Assembly: GCF_028285745.1 (NCBI RefSeq)
Contig: NZ_JANQOP010000228.1
Span: 1 to 45,491, forward strand
Origin: Acaryochloris sp. IP29b_bin.137
Lineage (GTDB): Bacteria > Cyanobacteriota > Cyanobacteriia > Thermosynechococcales > Thermosynechococcaceae
Direction of reading: 5' to 3'
Length of the DNA: 45,491 nucleotides
The translations under genes and the position numbers were made by a program. Positions 36,201 to 44,767 of the stretch are shown one piece after another. The notes under the pieces were generated by a model, which did no database searches, was not told the DNA's origin, and saw only the letters and a list, made by a program, of their open reading frames with translations. Every line of letters begins with the position of its first letter. Position 1 is the first letter of the stretch.

Positions 36201-37230
36201 TGCCATGCCCTACAGAACCATCCACATTCTGTCCGGGATCATCCACAATCTGAGACTTGTCGGACCGGCCTAAGTTGTAAAACCCAGCATTCAGAACCTG
36301 CACATCGGCATTGTGCATAAACATGACATGCCCGCGCTGTTGAATGGGCACTTGATCTGCATTTTCAGTCTCAAACACAACATTGCGAGTGGTATTAGCA
36401 ATGTACAGGCTGACCTGATCTTGCAAGCCTGAGGGTCGTTGGTGATCGAAGCGGAGAACCGAGTTATTCCCTGTCAAAATGTCATTATTTGTGAATCGGA
36501 TGCGGTTGCCATTGATCGCCGTAATCGTGAGTACCTCATCCTGAAACCGGGTATTGTCATCATTACTGCCCCGCCAGTTGTAGCCTGTGCCCCCCAAAAC
36601 CAATTGATCACCCACTTGCCAACCCAGGGGTTCACTCATACCGTCCAGGTTCAGAACCAGTTCATTATCGCCAGCCAATGGATCTTGCTGTAAGGCGACG
36701 AAATCAAGCTTCTCCGCACCAAAAATTCTGGCCTGACCATGACTCACTAAGCCTCGACTGAGCTGTTTCGGATCCCAAGTCGTATCGATGGGTTGGTCGC
36801 TGGTAAAGGTAATCCGGGTGGTGATATCCGCCTGAACGGGTTGATCTTCCGTCCCAATCAGCAAGGTTGCCTCTGGAGCCACAACAAAGGTATCAATCAG
36901 TAACTGTGTATTTTGATCGGCGGCAAATTGAAGAGTACCATCTACGCGTAGGGTGTCAATTCTGGCTGTACTTTCCTGGTCATAGGCAATGTGTAGCCCT
37001 GTGGGAATCAGCACCTTGGCATCGTCTCCTGGAATTTGTCCCCCTTCCCAAGTATTGGGGTCAAACCAGGACCCATTGTGGATCGCCTTATGGGTCACCT
37101 GAGCATGGGGGACTAAATCCAGTAAGGCTGAATGTTCGGCATGCAGTCCCGGTTGATCGGGATGTGGGCTTGCATGAGTAGAGTCTCTCCCATGAGTGGT
37201 GGACGACGACGGATGCTGATGTGTTTGCAT
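33280..37230 (-). CDS. G8 domain, beta-helix, PKD and RTX exoprotein
   Basis: 1316 residues. The first 52 are His-rich (10 His) with no Sec signal. A G8 domain at about 50-160 begins NGSWFDPNTWEGGQIPGDDA. G8 occurs in CEMIP/PKHD1-type extracellular proteins with parallel beta-helices, and such a helix fits about 290-680 (NAVVGSPGWGIVHHDSHADL in part, IISNNF-like turns such as IIDNFVLWNIHNSGV). A PKD domain at about 683-775 shows SYAWDFDGDN and YDVTLQVWDQFG. A beta-sandwich, possibly carbohydrate-binding, covers about 780-960. Twenty-four RTX nonapeptides are at about 1000-1215. The tail (FYDADGSGAAQQI) is typical of type I secretion substrates. Likely a calcium-stabilised surface or secreted protein that binds or cuts polysaccharide; activity unproven. 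It lies just downstream of the glycan genes. Confidence 0.88.
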   Translation of the reverse strand: MQTHQHPSSSTTHGRDSTHASPHPDQPGLHAEHSALLDLVPHAQVTHKAIHNGSWFDPNTWEGGQIPGDDAKVLIPTGLHIAYDQESTARIDTLRVDGTLQFAADQNTQLLIDTFVVAPEATLLIGTEDQPVQADITTRITFTSDQPIDTTWDPKQLSRGLVSHGQARIFGAEKLDFVALQQDPLAGDNELVLNLDGMSEPLGWQVGDQLVLGGTGYNWRGSNDDNTRFQDEVLTITAINGNRIRFTNNDILTGNNSVLRFDHQRPSGLQDQVSLYIANTTRNVVFETENADQVPIQQRGHVMFMHNADVQVLNAGFYNLGRSDKSQIVDDPGQNVDGSVGHGTNPRGRYALHFHRTGADDIHGTPALAQGNAVVGSPGWGIVHHDSHADLTDNVVFDVVGAGIVAESGNEIGTWHNNLTIKTTGDANPGHDINPKSPRTNRFDFGFNGEGYWVQGAAQVAMTDNIAISSAGPGIAFLGLDAGTESVRDAQTVAVDTLPSELRDIAKGNKDDSVVDVAAVPLRQLTGFQSYNAIEGISLWGRVQNGDGQLTVNGKPKTAHDYRSIIDNFVLWNIHNSGVLLRYSGNVDLQDGIIHARRPRATGIHVNDTALEQRYRNLHIEGFKTGIAVPYDADRDFVGSLLQDSTLINNQQHFGVTPGQLVVDNPDFSAFFQLQGNTFSAVADNLGPTAQFTSAAVGGLAVGFDATASFDSDSPYIDQASQGIVSYAWDFDGDNIVDHFGRQVRHYFDQAGSYDVTLQVWDQFGVADTLTQTIEVASTTYGNVFSNGEFSQSPEFRTGGKNHSNTANSGWFAADGVAWDAAEEGVVLSQNASRSHFGQVIYDDWIRRGIQTLSLDLRNIEGGVKPNNEITISLWGINGEFYNNSNVNDGPFQAGALPMERHELVRQTFGGENFDWTTLTWDLDFSGGYQFLVFQLNTVGTNDGDDWVVVDNVSLTGPGVFGPLPSSARIRTLPIIFRGSAIDDYAVGGFVKDKLYGGEGNDTLKGLGGDDYLGGGLGRDRLDGSEGDDTLQGHEGNDHLWGAAGDDSLHGGEGNDYLGGSWGNDILDGYLGNDSLKGHHGNDRLWGGDGNDTLHGGDGDDDLSGSFGNDRLDGANGNDYLKGHSGNDFLWGASGNDTLDGGDGDDSLVGREGNDFLWGARGNDTLNGGKGNDSLRGYDGDDFLQGASGNDTLIGGVGNDSLTGGIGVDLLIGGAGEDIFFLDILANSADNIASFSIVEDEIAFHSHSQLSLPIGQLTDQHFMLGTTATTAAHRFIYDRANGELFYDADGSGAAQQILVGTLQNKANLRADHIQIV
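33586..34233 (-). repeat. RTX array with 45- and 27-residue higher-order repeats
   Basis: Exactly 24 units of 27 bases (648 bp) encode consecutive G(N/D)DxLxGxx nonapeptides. The first part repeats every five units: LxGH, LWG, LHGG, LxGS, LDG. After the third LWG unit the period shortens to three: FLWGA or FLQGA, TLxGG, SLxGx. These nested periods record stepwise tandem duplication of blocks, not of single nonapeptides. Confidence 0.85.
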
Positions 37231-37641
37231 TACAAATTAGACCTTGAGATCGCAAGGTCTCCCCCAAGAAATCATTTGACGTTGCGCATTACGAACAGGT
37301 CAGTAATGCATCATGCGAAAAGCTAGCCTAAGCACGCACCCTGCATGCAAAGATCTTTAATCCAGCACTCAAGAGTGACTACAATGACTACGCAAAAATA
37401 TTTTTCAGTGTTTGCTGCAAGAATGACCAGTAGAGTATTATCTCTGCTTTAAGAATTGACGTATTCTTGCTATGAAAGAATTAGGGCTTAAATAACCAAG
37501 GCTAATGCTTTTCACAAATTAGATAGAAGCGCTACACACTAGTTATAATACCCTCTCTGCAGGGAGAATAAGCATATAACTTAATCTCTAAGATTATATT
37601 TATCTTATACAAAAAATATACATTAACCCATGCATCTCAGC
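37231..37641. other. AT-rich gap upstream of the G8-RTX gene
   Basis: No gene seen. It must hold the promoter of the G8-RTX gene and the end of the glycan transcript. A weak inverted repeat, CCCTCTCTGCAGGG, lies near 37553-37566 without a T-run. Confidence 0.4.
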
Positions 37642-38904
37642 TTATTCTTGAGTGGATCGAGCCTTTTTTAGTAATAACCGATACGGTCGAATTACATAAT
37701 ATAAAAAATATAAAAGCTGAGGAAGAGGGATAAACTTTTGATCTTCACTATTGGGTAATAACTTGATGAGGAGAGTCACCAGTTGCCGGATTAACTCTTC
37801 CCCACTTAAACGCCGATCATCAAAATTTTCCAGAGATTTGAGATGCAGACGAAATTTTTCAACGGTAAACTGGCGATCTAGCTGATTCTGGTCCCAAAAC
37901 AAACGCTGGCTGAACTCAGCTGCTAAGTCATAACAAACTTGATCTTGATTAGCTCGTTGCCGCACAACATCCGGTAAAGGTAAGTCTAACAGCGTTTGGG
38001 AGAGCAGTAATCCCGTTAATAATCTCCGTTCACAATGGAGGATATGTGCCTGCTGACAGAGAAACGGCCAATCTAACTCTGGATGAACGTGAACGAATTC
38101 AGTGATGTCACAAATCCATTTCAACTTGCGCCAACATTCTTTAGAGGCATGCACACACAGGTAAAGGAGCAAGTCAGTCGTTGCAAAAATGGGAATGGAC
38201 TGAGCAGCAATCTCTATCGACTCACGATGATGCCATAACTCATCAAAGGAAAACTGCGTGGATAAGTACTGTTCAACAGTGAGGGCCTGGTGGAGATCAA
38301 TCGTCACGACCCCGTTGGTGAGGGAAATCTCGCGATAGGATCGCCGATAGAGCAATTCCCATGACTCGTTCAAAAAATGCCATTCTCGACTCGTTCGATA
38401 ATTCGCTTGGTGAGTCAAGACGTCAACCGCTTTCAGGCAATCTTGTTGACGAATCAAGATATCCAAATCACAAAAAGAGCGAAGACTGATATTGTTATAA
38501 GCCGATGCAGCTAGTACGGCTCCTTTGAAAGGGAGCGCCAAAATATCATTGGCACTAAACAGATTGAGGATGTTAAGCAAGGCACGGGTAAAAACGGAAT
38601 TTTGGAACGCAATGCCTTGAGAGTAGCGGCGCAACTCCGCCAAGACGGGGGCATCAATCAGATCTGCGCCAGCCTGTTTTAAGTTTTGATAGAGCAGCGG
38701 CAAAATACCATGTTTTCGGGCCAGGTGTTGGAGGACTGCCCAATCCATCGGTGGAGACAAGAGGTCCCGAATCTGTTGTCGGTGCTCATCATCCATCTGA
38801 CTACGGGCACAACCAACCAGTAAAGCAATCTCGCGAGCGGGGACATCGCCTTTCGGCATCCAATCCTGCTGGACTGGGTTATGAGCATGAACCGGATTAG
38901 CCAT
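37642..38904 (-). CDS. Nucleotidyltransferase-fold family protein (NTP_transf_5 type)
   Basis: 420 residues from ATG 38904 (TTG 38916 is also in frame). A helical N-terminal part contains ILPLLYQNLKQAGAD, the usual opening of this family. The core near 118-155 reads LALPFKGAVLAASAYN then RSFCDLDILIRQQD: the LPFKGA strand followed by DLDILI, whose two aspartates are the nucleotidyltransferase metal ligands. The C-terminal half is helical with VHASKECWRKLKWICDI, also typical. Family members lie often in exopolysaccharide or lasso-peptide loci; the transferred group is unknown. Here it is the last gene of a minus-strand glycan set. Confidence 0.85.
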   Translation of the reverse strand: MANPVHAHNPVQQDWMPKGDVPAREIALLVGCARSQMDDEHRQQIRDLLSPPMDWAVLQHLARKHGILPLLYQNLKQAGADLIDAPVLAELRRYSQGIAFQNSVFTRALLNILNLFSANDILALPFKGAVLAASAYNNISLRSFCDLDILIRQQDCLKAVDVLTHQANYRTSREWHFLNESWELLYRRSYREISLTNGVVTIDLHQALTVEQYLSTQFSFDELWHHRESIEIAAQSIPIFATTDLLLYLCVHASKECWRKLKWICDITEFVHVHPELDWPFLCQQAHILHCERRLLTGLLLSQTLLDLPLPDVVRQRANQDQVCYDLAAEFSQRLFWDQNQLDRQFTVEKFRLHLKSLENFDDRRLSGEELIRQLVTLLIKLLPNSEDQKFIPLPQLLYFLYYVIRPYRLLLKKARSTQE

Positions 38905-38972
38905 AGCGTCTGGCAAACTCTCTTAGCCAGCCTCTCTCAACAGTAGTGGTGATGAACGCTACTCCATTTGAC

Positions 38973-40760
38973 TTACAACTTTCGTTCTCGAATGGTCCAA
39001 TTCTGACAGCTATATTCACGGATGGTGTTCCGATACTGGATGGTAAGACAAAATTTCCGATTGCTTTTCATCCAAGGATTATCGAACAGGGGCCATGCTA
39101 AATAATTAATCGGTTGGTTATTGACCGTGCGATCGCGATTAAACCTCAATGCCAATCGGTTCCCCTCCAGATCGGTGTATTTCAACGTTGGATTCGCCTG
39201 ACTTAACCCCCTTCGATCAATCTGGGTTTGGGACAATACTGTTTTAGCAAATGCTTGTAGGGTTGCCCGCGTTGAAGCTTGCTGGAAATTCTCAACCGGA
39301 GCTGTTTGGAGAATCACACCATTATTAGCACCTTGACTGATAAGACGGTTAAATGTTGCTCGATAGCGCTTCCCATAACCAATTTTCTGTTTTTTTTGCC
39401 ATTGATACCCATTGATGAACTTCAAACCAATCAACACCGAGGAACCATGCATAAATAGCCAACCCGATTGTTCAAACCGATGAAGGATGGTTGAATTGTT
39501 GGGTATAAACGCTGTCACTGGGCCTTTATATACCCCAATCAAGGTGCGTTGATGCTGTAAGACTTGCCCGCGCTTCGTATCCCCCCGAATGCCTTTCACA
39601 GGTTGTTTGATCATGAGAGAGGCCCCTGATGCAGGCGCATCCCAGACTAATCCCATGCGCTGCATTTGTTCATTCCATCCCAACCGGCCCAAACCGTCAT
39701 ATTGACTAAATAGCGCATACTGGCGATCCATATATGTATATTTGCGATACTTCGCTTTGCCATTAAAGTGGGCACCATGAGTTTCACGGTGACGGTAGGG
39801 CTGGGTGCGATCACGACTAATTTGGACCAAAACTTCTGGCACACGATAGGCCGAAACGGCATGCATCACTGCTGCTCCTAACCACATCGGCGGCCTCCTG
39901 CCGCCCCAATATAACCACCCCACAGGCCCAATCTGAGCGGCTTGATGCGGATCATGAGTAAAGGCAAACGTTCGTAAGGTCGCCGTCGCCCAATAGCCAT
40001 TCAGCCACTCTGGGGCCATTGATGTCAGCAACAGCTCCAACCCAATCTGGGTCTGTCGTCTGAACGCCGGATCACGAACATGATCCTGAAGGGATAACAA
40101 ACTATTGAGATAAAACACATGATAGACGGGCGAATCATGCTCAATCATGCCGTGAACGCCTAGATTAGCAATAAACTTCGAAATACGCGCTTTGGTTTGC
40201 TGCTGCATTGGCTGAGCTTGCCCCCAATCCGACCAGGTTTGTGCGGCTAAATAGTGACCCGTCGCTCGCATCAACCGATGATTTGCCGTCAAGGGTTTAG
40301 GGTATCGGTGATTGCCAGTAACAAACTGACGGATTTTCCATCGCAAACTCGATGGCATATGCTGCCGATACCGCAGATATAGATCCATCCCGGTCATCAC
40401 AATAAAGCTTTGATCATTCCCCAGGACTTTGAGATCGCCGCTAAAAATTCGATCCGCCAGCGCATTGGCGGCGGCAACATCACCCACCTCATATCTCGCC
40501 ATCGCATGGTAAATGCCCGTTCGGGCATATCGCTTCAGATTCTTAGGAAAACCATGGGGTTTACGCTGGGCAAAATGTCGAATAATCCTCTGAGCCCGTT
40601 GACGATAACGGGTTGATGAGGGCGTCTGGGCCAAGGCATATTGGGGCACAAGGGGCTTGAACTGGGAAGCAGGGCCAATCACCGGAAATGGGCCACCCCA
40701 ACAGACGAACGGTACGGTCAGCAACAACTGAAGCATTTTGCCCTTAAAAAGATCATTCAT
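38973..40760 (-). CDS. Secreted protein, possibly a polysaccharide-lyase-like enzyme
   Basis: 595 residues with an N-terminal hydrophobic segment (MLQLLLTVPFVCWGGPFPVI, about 9-28), so exported or anchored. Residues about 50-330 are helix-rich with Trp and Tyr clusters (YHVFYLNSLLSLQDHV, MAPEWLNGYWATATLR). A strand-rich second half follows (HFNGKAKYRKYTYMDRQYAL in short form KYRKYTYMDRQYALFSQ, then WLFMHGSSVLIGLKF). An alpha/alpha-toroid followed by a beta-sandwich is the layout of alginate and heparinase-type lyases, and RxxxYxDxxYAL-like stretches occur there. That reading is inference; no catalytic set can be named with confidence. It lies 22 bp behind a glycosyltransferase gene. Confidence 0.6.
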   Translation of the reverse strand: MNDLFKGKMLQLLLTVPFVCWGGPFPVIGPASQFKPLVPQYALAQTPSSTRYRQRAQRIIRHFAQRKPHGFPKNLKRYARTGIYHAMARYEVGDVAAANALADRIFSGDLKVLGNDQSFIVMTGMDLYLRYRQHMPSSLRWKIRQFVTGNHRYPKPLTANHRLMRATGHYLAAQTWSDWGQAQPMQQQTKARISKFIANLGVHGMIEHDSPVYHVFYLNSLLSLQDHVRDPAFRRQTQIGLELLLTSMAPEWLNGYWATATLRTFAFTHDPHQAAQIGPVGWLYWGGRRPPMWLGAAVMHAVSAYRVPEVLVQISRDRTQPYRHRETHGAHFNGKAKYRKYTYMDRQYALFSQYDGLGRLGWNEQMQRMGLVWDAPASGASLMIKQPVKGIRGDTKRGQVLQHQRTLIGVYKGPVTAFIPNNSTILHRFEQSGWLFMHGSSVLIGLKFINGYQWQKKQKIGYGKRYRATFNRLISQGANNGVILQTAPVENFQQASTRATLQAFAKTVLSQTQIDRRGLSQANPTLKYTDLEGNRLALRFNRDRTVNNQPINYLAWPLFDNPWMKSNRKFCLTIQYRNTIREYSCQNWTIRERKL

Positions 40761-40782
40761 CTATTTTTCATCAACACTCTAA

Positions 40783-41940
40783 CTATGATGACGTTGTTCT
40801 CCGCACATGTTGCTGCAATAGCCCTGCGATCACCTGATTGGTCTGCTCCAGGCTAAAGGTTTGGCTGGCCTGGACTCTTGCCTGAGTTGCAATTTTCTGC
40901 CTGAGCTGCGGCTGGCGTTGGCACTCACCAATCATTTGAGCCAGCTGTTGCGGATCATTCGGGGGGCAGAGCCATCCTGTTTTGCCATGGTCAATTAATT
41001 CTGTTGCACCACCATCTTTGGCTGCCACTACAGGACAGCCTGACAGCATCGATTCGATAATAACGCGACCAAAGGGTTCAGGCGAGGTCGAGGTATGGGC
41101 CACTAAGTCACAACTCGCCATCAATGCCGGAATATCTGAACGAAAGCCTAAGAAATGAACATGGTCTTGCAAGCCAAAATTCAAGATTTTGGCTTGCAAA
41201 GACTGCACATAATCATCCTCACCAAATAGGGCTTTCCCGACCAATAGCACTTGCACCGCTTCGTCCAGGTACTGCAGCGCATCCACCAAGACATGCTGAC
41301 CTTTCCAAGGCGAGAGTCGACTGAAGTGCCCGATCCAAAATCCCTCCTGAATCGCATGTTGCTGCTGCAACACAGGTCGGAGCAGGGGCTGACCTTCGTA
41401 TTGATCAGGATCAAAACCGTTATATACAACCTTGATCAGTTGCGGACGCCCCCCTGCATCCATAAAAGCCTGCCGAGTGGCTTGAGAATTGGCAATCACC
41501 AACGTCGCGCACGTATTTGCTAGGGTAATCGCAACTCTTCGATTGATCGGGCTAAAATGCTCCGCCGATAAAATATCCCGCAAATGATACACCAACGGCT
41601 TGCGGGCCAATACACTAGCCATGGCCCCTACGACTAACGCCTTTTGCGTATTGGCATATATCAGATCATAGGTCTGTGCCATCTTGGCCACTTCTCCCAC
41701 CAGGGGAAGCAGTTGTCGAAGACTTAGGAGGCCTTGCCACAGACCACTCTCTTTAGAGATAGATAAGCTAGGGCGTTGGCGGACTTTATAAGGCACTTGT
41801 GCCGCAGCCAGCTTGTCAGCAAAGGGGCCGCCCTCAAATAAGTACACGAGGCCTTGATGCTTAAAATGCTTAGCAACATCTGTGAGAGACAGCTCAGCTC
41901 CTCCTAATTGCCCACTCTGATCTAAAAAGAGAACCTTCAT
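40783..41940 (-). CDS. GT4-type glycosyltransferase
   Basis: A GT-B glycosyltransferase of 385 residues from ATG 41940 (MKVLFLDQSGQLGGAELSLT), with the N-terminal GGAE acceptor-side motif. The donor domain contains GFDPDQYE and IGHFSRLSPWKGQHVLVDAL in short form (GHFSRLSPWKGQ), LGFRSDIPALMASCDL and the EX7E motif in PEPFGRVIIESMLSGCPVVA as EPFGRVIIE. It probably adds a sugar to a surface glycan from a nucleotide sugar on the cytoplasmic side. A longer frame to 42069 would overlap the upstream gene by 74 bp and lacks family similarity. Linked to the lyase-like gene (22 bp) and the second glycosyltransferase (55 bp). Confidence 0.9.
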   Translation of the reverse strand: MKVLFLDQSGQLGGAELSLTDVAKHFKHQGLVYLFEGGPFADKLAAAQVPYKVRQRPSLSISKESGLWQGLLSLRQLLPLVGEVAKMAQTYDLIYANTQKALVVGAMASVLARKPLVYHLRDILSAEHFSPINRRVAITLANTCATLVIANSQATRQAFMDAGGRPQLIKVVYNGFDPDQYEGQPLLRPVLQQQHAIQEGFWIGHFSRLSPWKGQHVLVDALQYLDEAVQVLLVGKALFGEDDYVQSLQAKILNFGLQDHVHFLGFRSDIPALMASCDLVAHTSTSPEPFGRVIIESMLSGCPVVAAKDGGATELIDHGKTGWLCPPNDPQQLAQMIGECQRQPQLRQKIATQARVQASQTFSLEQTNQVIAGLLQQHVRRTTSS

Positions 41941-41995
41941 CGCAAGACCATTAATCACGCCAGCAATACCAACCTGCTTATCAATAGGCAACCAA

Positions 41996-43132
41996 TCATC
42001 TACTGGCTGTAAGTAATGTACGACGGACTTGAGCGGCAATTTTAGGCCAATTGAAGTGGTCGAAGGCATAATCGTAGCATTCTTCCCGACTTGGCATGGA
42101 TATTTGGCCGGTTAAAACATCGCTCAATTTCTCGGCAATTGCAGCTGCGCTGGGTTCATGGGTAATCAACTCAGGGGTAAAGGGCTGCAAGATTTCCGGC
42201 ATCCCCCCGATGGGGGTTGTCATCACTGGCGTTCCACTGGCCAGCGATTCTAGGATAATTAGTCCAAATCCTTCTAGAGCTTGGCTCGGAATCACAGTGA
42301 GGTCTGTGGCCTGATAGGCCATTGGGAGCTGTTCATCCGGCAGATAGCCCAAGAGTTTGATGTGATCTGCCAGACCGAGGTCAGAGATCTGTGCCGCTAA
42401 GGTATCTCTTAAAGGTCCTTTACCTGCGATCGCAACCCAGATATCAGGGTTCGTTGTTTTCAACGTTGCGATCGCATCAATCAATCGATCCAATCCCATC
42501 CGATTCACCAAGCGCCGAGGAGAGAATAATATAAACCGATCCTGCGGCCAGCCTAACTGACTGCGGGCATCTTCCCGGGATAAAGTCAGGCTAAATCTCT
42601 GGGTATCGACTCCGCCGGGAATCACGTGAATTTTATCCCGACTAATGCGATAGTCTTGGTGCAAAATATTGCCAAACGCTTGACTCAGAACAATAAAGCG
42701 ATCGCAACGGTCATACACATACCGTTCAAACCACTGTTTCGCCCGCACCCCCAACGCTTTATCTCCTTCTGCCAAGCTTTCTGAAGCCCAGGGACCATGA
42801 AACGTAAAGGTCCACGGAACATCTTGGGGTAAATGCCCCAACATCGGCAGACTATAAAGAGAAAAGTGGAGATTGACAGCATTAAGGTCTAAAGTGCAAC
42901 ATTGACGTGAATTAAACCAAGTTTCAGCTAATCGAGAGACTAGAGATCGATCAACGGTCGAGAGGTTGATGAATTTCAAGAAGTTCTGCCCAGGAGTATC
43001 AGACAAACCAACTGCAGCCAATTGAACCTGATCCTGCAACGAGAGATGACGAGTTAACTCGTATACATACCGGTTCAATCCGCCTAGCTCGTTAGGAAAC
43101 CAGCCTTTTCCAACACAGAGAATTTGAGCCAC
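41996..43132 (-). CDS. GT4-type glycosyltransferase, first gene of the pair
   Basis: 378 residues from a GTG at 43132. The N-terminus LCVGKGWFPNELGGLNRYVY in part (PNELGGLNRYVYELTRHL) is the glycine loop of GT4 enzymes. Donor-side motifs are VIPGGVDTQRF (about 170-180), LFSPRRLVNRMGLDRLIDA, GKGPLRDTL, LLGYLPDEQLPMAYQATDL in short form, and EGFGLIILESLASGTPVMTT in part (EGFGLIILE, the EX7E nucleophile-donor motif). Retaining transferase; sugar and acceptor unknown. The downstream glycosyltransferase follows after 55 bp, and an AT-rich gap lies upstream. Confidence 0.92.
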   Translation of the reverse strand: MAQILCVGKGWFPNELGGLNRYVYELTRHLSLQDQVQLAAVGLSDTPGQNFLKFINLSTVDRSLVSRLAETWFNSRQCCTLDLNAVNLHFSLYSLPMLGHLPQDVPWTFTFHGPWASESLAEGDKALGVRAKQWFERYVYDRCDRFIVLSQAFGNILHQDYRISRDKIHVIPGGVDTQRFSLTLSREDARSQLGWPQDRFILFSPRRLVNRMGLDRLIDAIATLKTTNPDIWVAIAGKGPLRDTLAAQISDLGLADHIKLLGYLPDEQLPMAYQATDLTVIPSQALEGFGLIILESLASGTPVMTTPIGGMPEILQPFTPELITHEPSAAAIAEKLSDVLTGQISMPSREECYDYAFDHFNWPKIAAQVRRTLLTASR

Positions 43133-43777
43133 AAGATAATATCGCTTTTTGTTAGTAAGAATATACTTTTGTCTAAAAGGTTAATGGGTTTCTTGCAATA
43201 TTAATTTTATGATGTATCTCTACCTCAACTTATTTCCTGATCTGACTTAGATATCTTGGTGTTTACACTATGAGCATAATTATGCAAGAAGTCTAGTAAA
43301 CAGAAAAGCAAGTCATAAAAGACTTACGCACTATATATATTATGTAACAACATAAATAAATTGTTTCAGACATTCGTGCGTCCTTCCATCGGAGTTGAAA
43401 TTGTTGAGTAAGGAGCGAGATAGCCAAGCTCGAAATGCTGAAAAGCATGGCTGCAATTTGGGCTTTCCTATAACTTCGCAACTCTTGATCATTAGGATAA
43501 AAAGAATGTTGTCTATATCGATGAAAAAGTTTAAGTTCTATTTTGCAGGTAATTCTTCAGAATACCATCTCCCATCATGATAGATTATCTACTGTTATTG
43601 TTTGAACAAGAAAAGCTATATATAGCAATCCGAAGTGAGTTGTGAGAATAATATTCGATCTTAATAGGTACTGATAAGGATTTCAGCCTCATTAAATCTC
43701 ATAAATTATTTTAGATTGCTATATTACGTTGCCATTTTACTTATAAAATATTTTTTTGGAGTTATATGATTACCAGA
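43133..43777. other. AT-rich gap of about 0.65 kb in the glycan region
   Basis: No gene I can support. A short minus-strand frame around 43293-43481 has a hydrophobic stretch (AAMLFSISSLAISLL) but no family I know and no ribosome site. The composition matches the methyltransferase and sulfotransferase area, so this may be one foreign or decaying segment. Confidence 0.4.
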
Positions 43778-44521
43778 CTATTTTTTTATCTTTATGTCAA
43801 TGCAGCAGGGAAGAACGTGCTGTAAAAAAGGGAAAATGCTTAATGTGTAGTAATAGATTGTTTGTTTAGGCTTTCTATTGCCAAGAATAGGGTCAAAATC
43901 AACTTTTCCATGTAAGCCAACAGACTCACACAACTTAATGATTTTTCTGTAGACTAATATATCTTCTTTAACTTCTTCTCTTAGCGAATTGACCCGCTTA
44001 TAAGCTAAAGGATAAATATAAGGCTGGCAGGCTGGCTCGTGTAGATACAGGCAGATGCCATTTGGTTTAAGTAGCCTTTTGATTTCGATAAGAGTCTGAT
44101 AATGTCGACCAAAATGATGCGCTGATTCAAAGCAGAATATTAGATCAAAAGACTGATCAGAAAATGGAGTCTTATATGACGTACATGATTGAACTTCATC
44201 AATTTGGACATTAAAAACAGATTCCCAAATATGGGAACTTTTAATAGCTGCATGAGCAATATCAGTCCCAACGACAAAAGCATTGGGGTATTTTTTCTTC
44301 ACAATATGTGAGGCCCAGCAGCTACCACCTCCAAGTTCTAAAATACTGTGTGAAGATTGAAAAATGGTTTCGTATTTTTTGATTTTATTTAAAAACGTAT
44401 CAGCTGCTACCATCTTTTGGATTTTATGTTCCAAAAAATTATTATGTTCATTCCTTTGAGCAGATGATGCCCAAGCATTAATATCAGCCTCTTCTTTTTT
44501 TTCTATATTTATTTTCTTCAT
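43778..44521 (-). CDS. SAM-dependent methyltransferase (class I)
   Basis: 247 residues from ATG 44521 (MKKINIEKKEEADINAW). The Rossmann core shows motif I ILELGGGSCWASHIV (about 59-73), the acidic end of strand 2 in VVGTDIAHAA (about 82-91), motif II in PFSDQSFDLIFCFESAHHF (about 119-137) and the post-motif IEIKRLLKPNGICLYLHEPA in short form (LLKPNGICLYLHEP). It belongs to the Methyltransf_11 style common in surface-glycan and lipid loci; substrate unknown. A TTG at 44641 would add 40 residues of doubtful sequence. Codon use is strongly AT-biased compared with the glycosyltransferases, suggesting transfer. Confidence 0.82.
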   Translation of the reverse strand: MKKINIEKKEEADINAWASSAQRNEHNNFLEHKIQKMVAADTFLNKIKKYETIFQSSHSILELGGGSCWASHIVKKKYPNAFVVGTDIAHAAIKSSHIWESVFNVQIDEVQSCTSYKTPFSDQSFDLIFCFESAHHFGRHYQTLIEIKRLLKPNGICLYLHEPACQPYIYPLAYKRVNSLREEVKEDILVYRKIIKLCESVGLHGKVDFDPILGNRKPKQTIYYYTLSIFPFLQHVLPCCIDIKIKK

Positions 44522-44767
44522 AATACTTTTCGAGTTGCCATTTCTATACAATAGCTTAACTGTTAACAATTTTCTACTTGGGGCTTTATTTAACTCCCTA
44601 AAAAAAATTAAGCTGCTATTTTTACATAAACTAATCTCCAACGTTCTTGTTTTTATAGATATCGATCGGTTAAAAAATTTGAACTAGTGCTGGCGAACTT
44701 AAAACATCTCCAAATTCTATATGCTCTTAAATATCATTGCTCTTCTAAATACTGTTTTTATCCTTAA
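44522..44767. other. AT-rich spacer between methyltransferase and sulfotransferase remnant
   Basis: About 250 bases of low-GC DNA. The first 120 could belong to a longer methyltransferase N-terminus (TTG at 44641). Nothing else is readable. Confidence 0.35.

Noticed and set aside
40783-42069. Longer start for the second glycosyltransferase
   Set aside because: It would overlap the upstream gene by 74 bp, and the added residues lack family similarity. MKVLFLDQSG at 41940 is the natural beginning.
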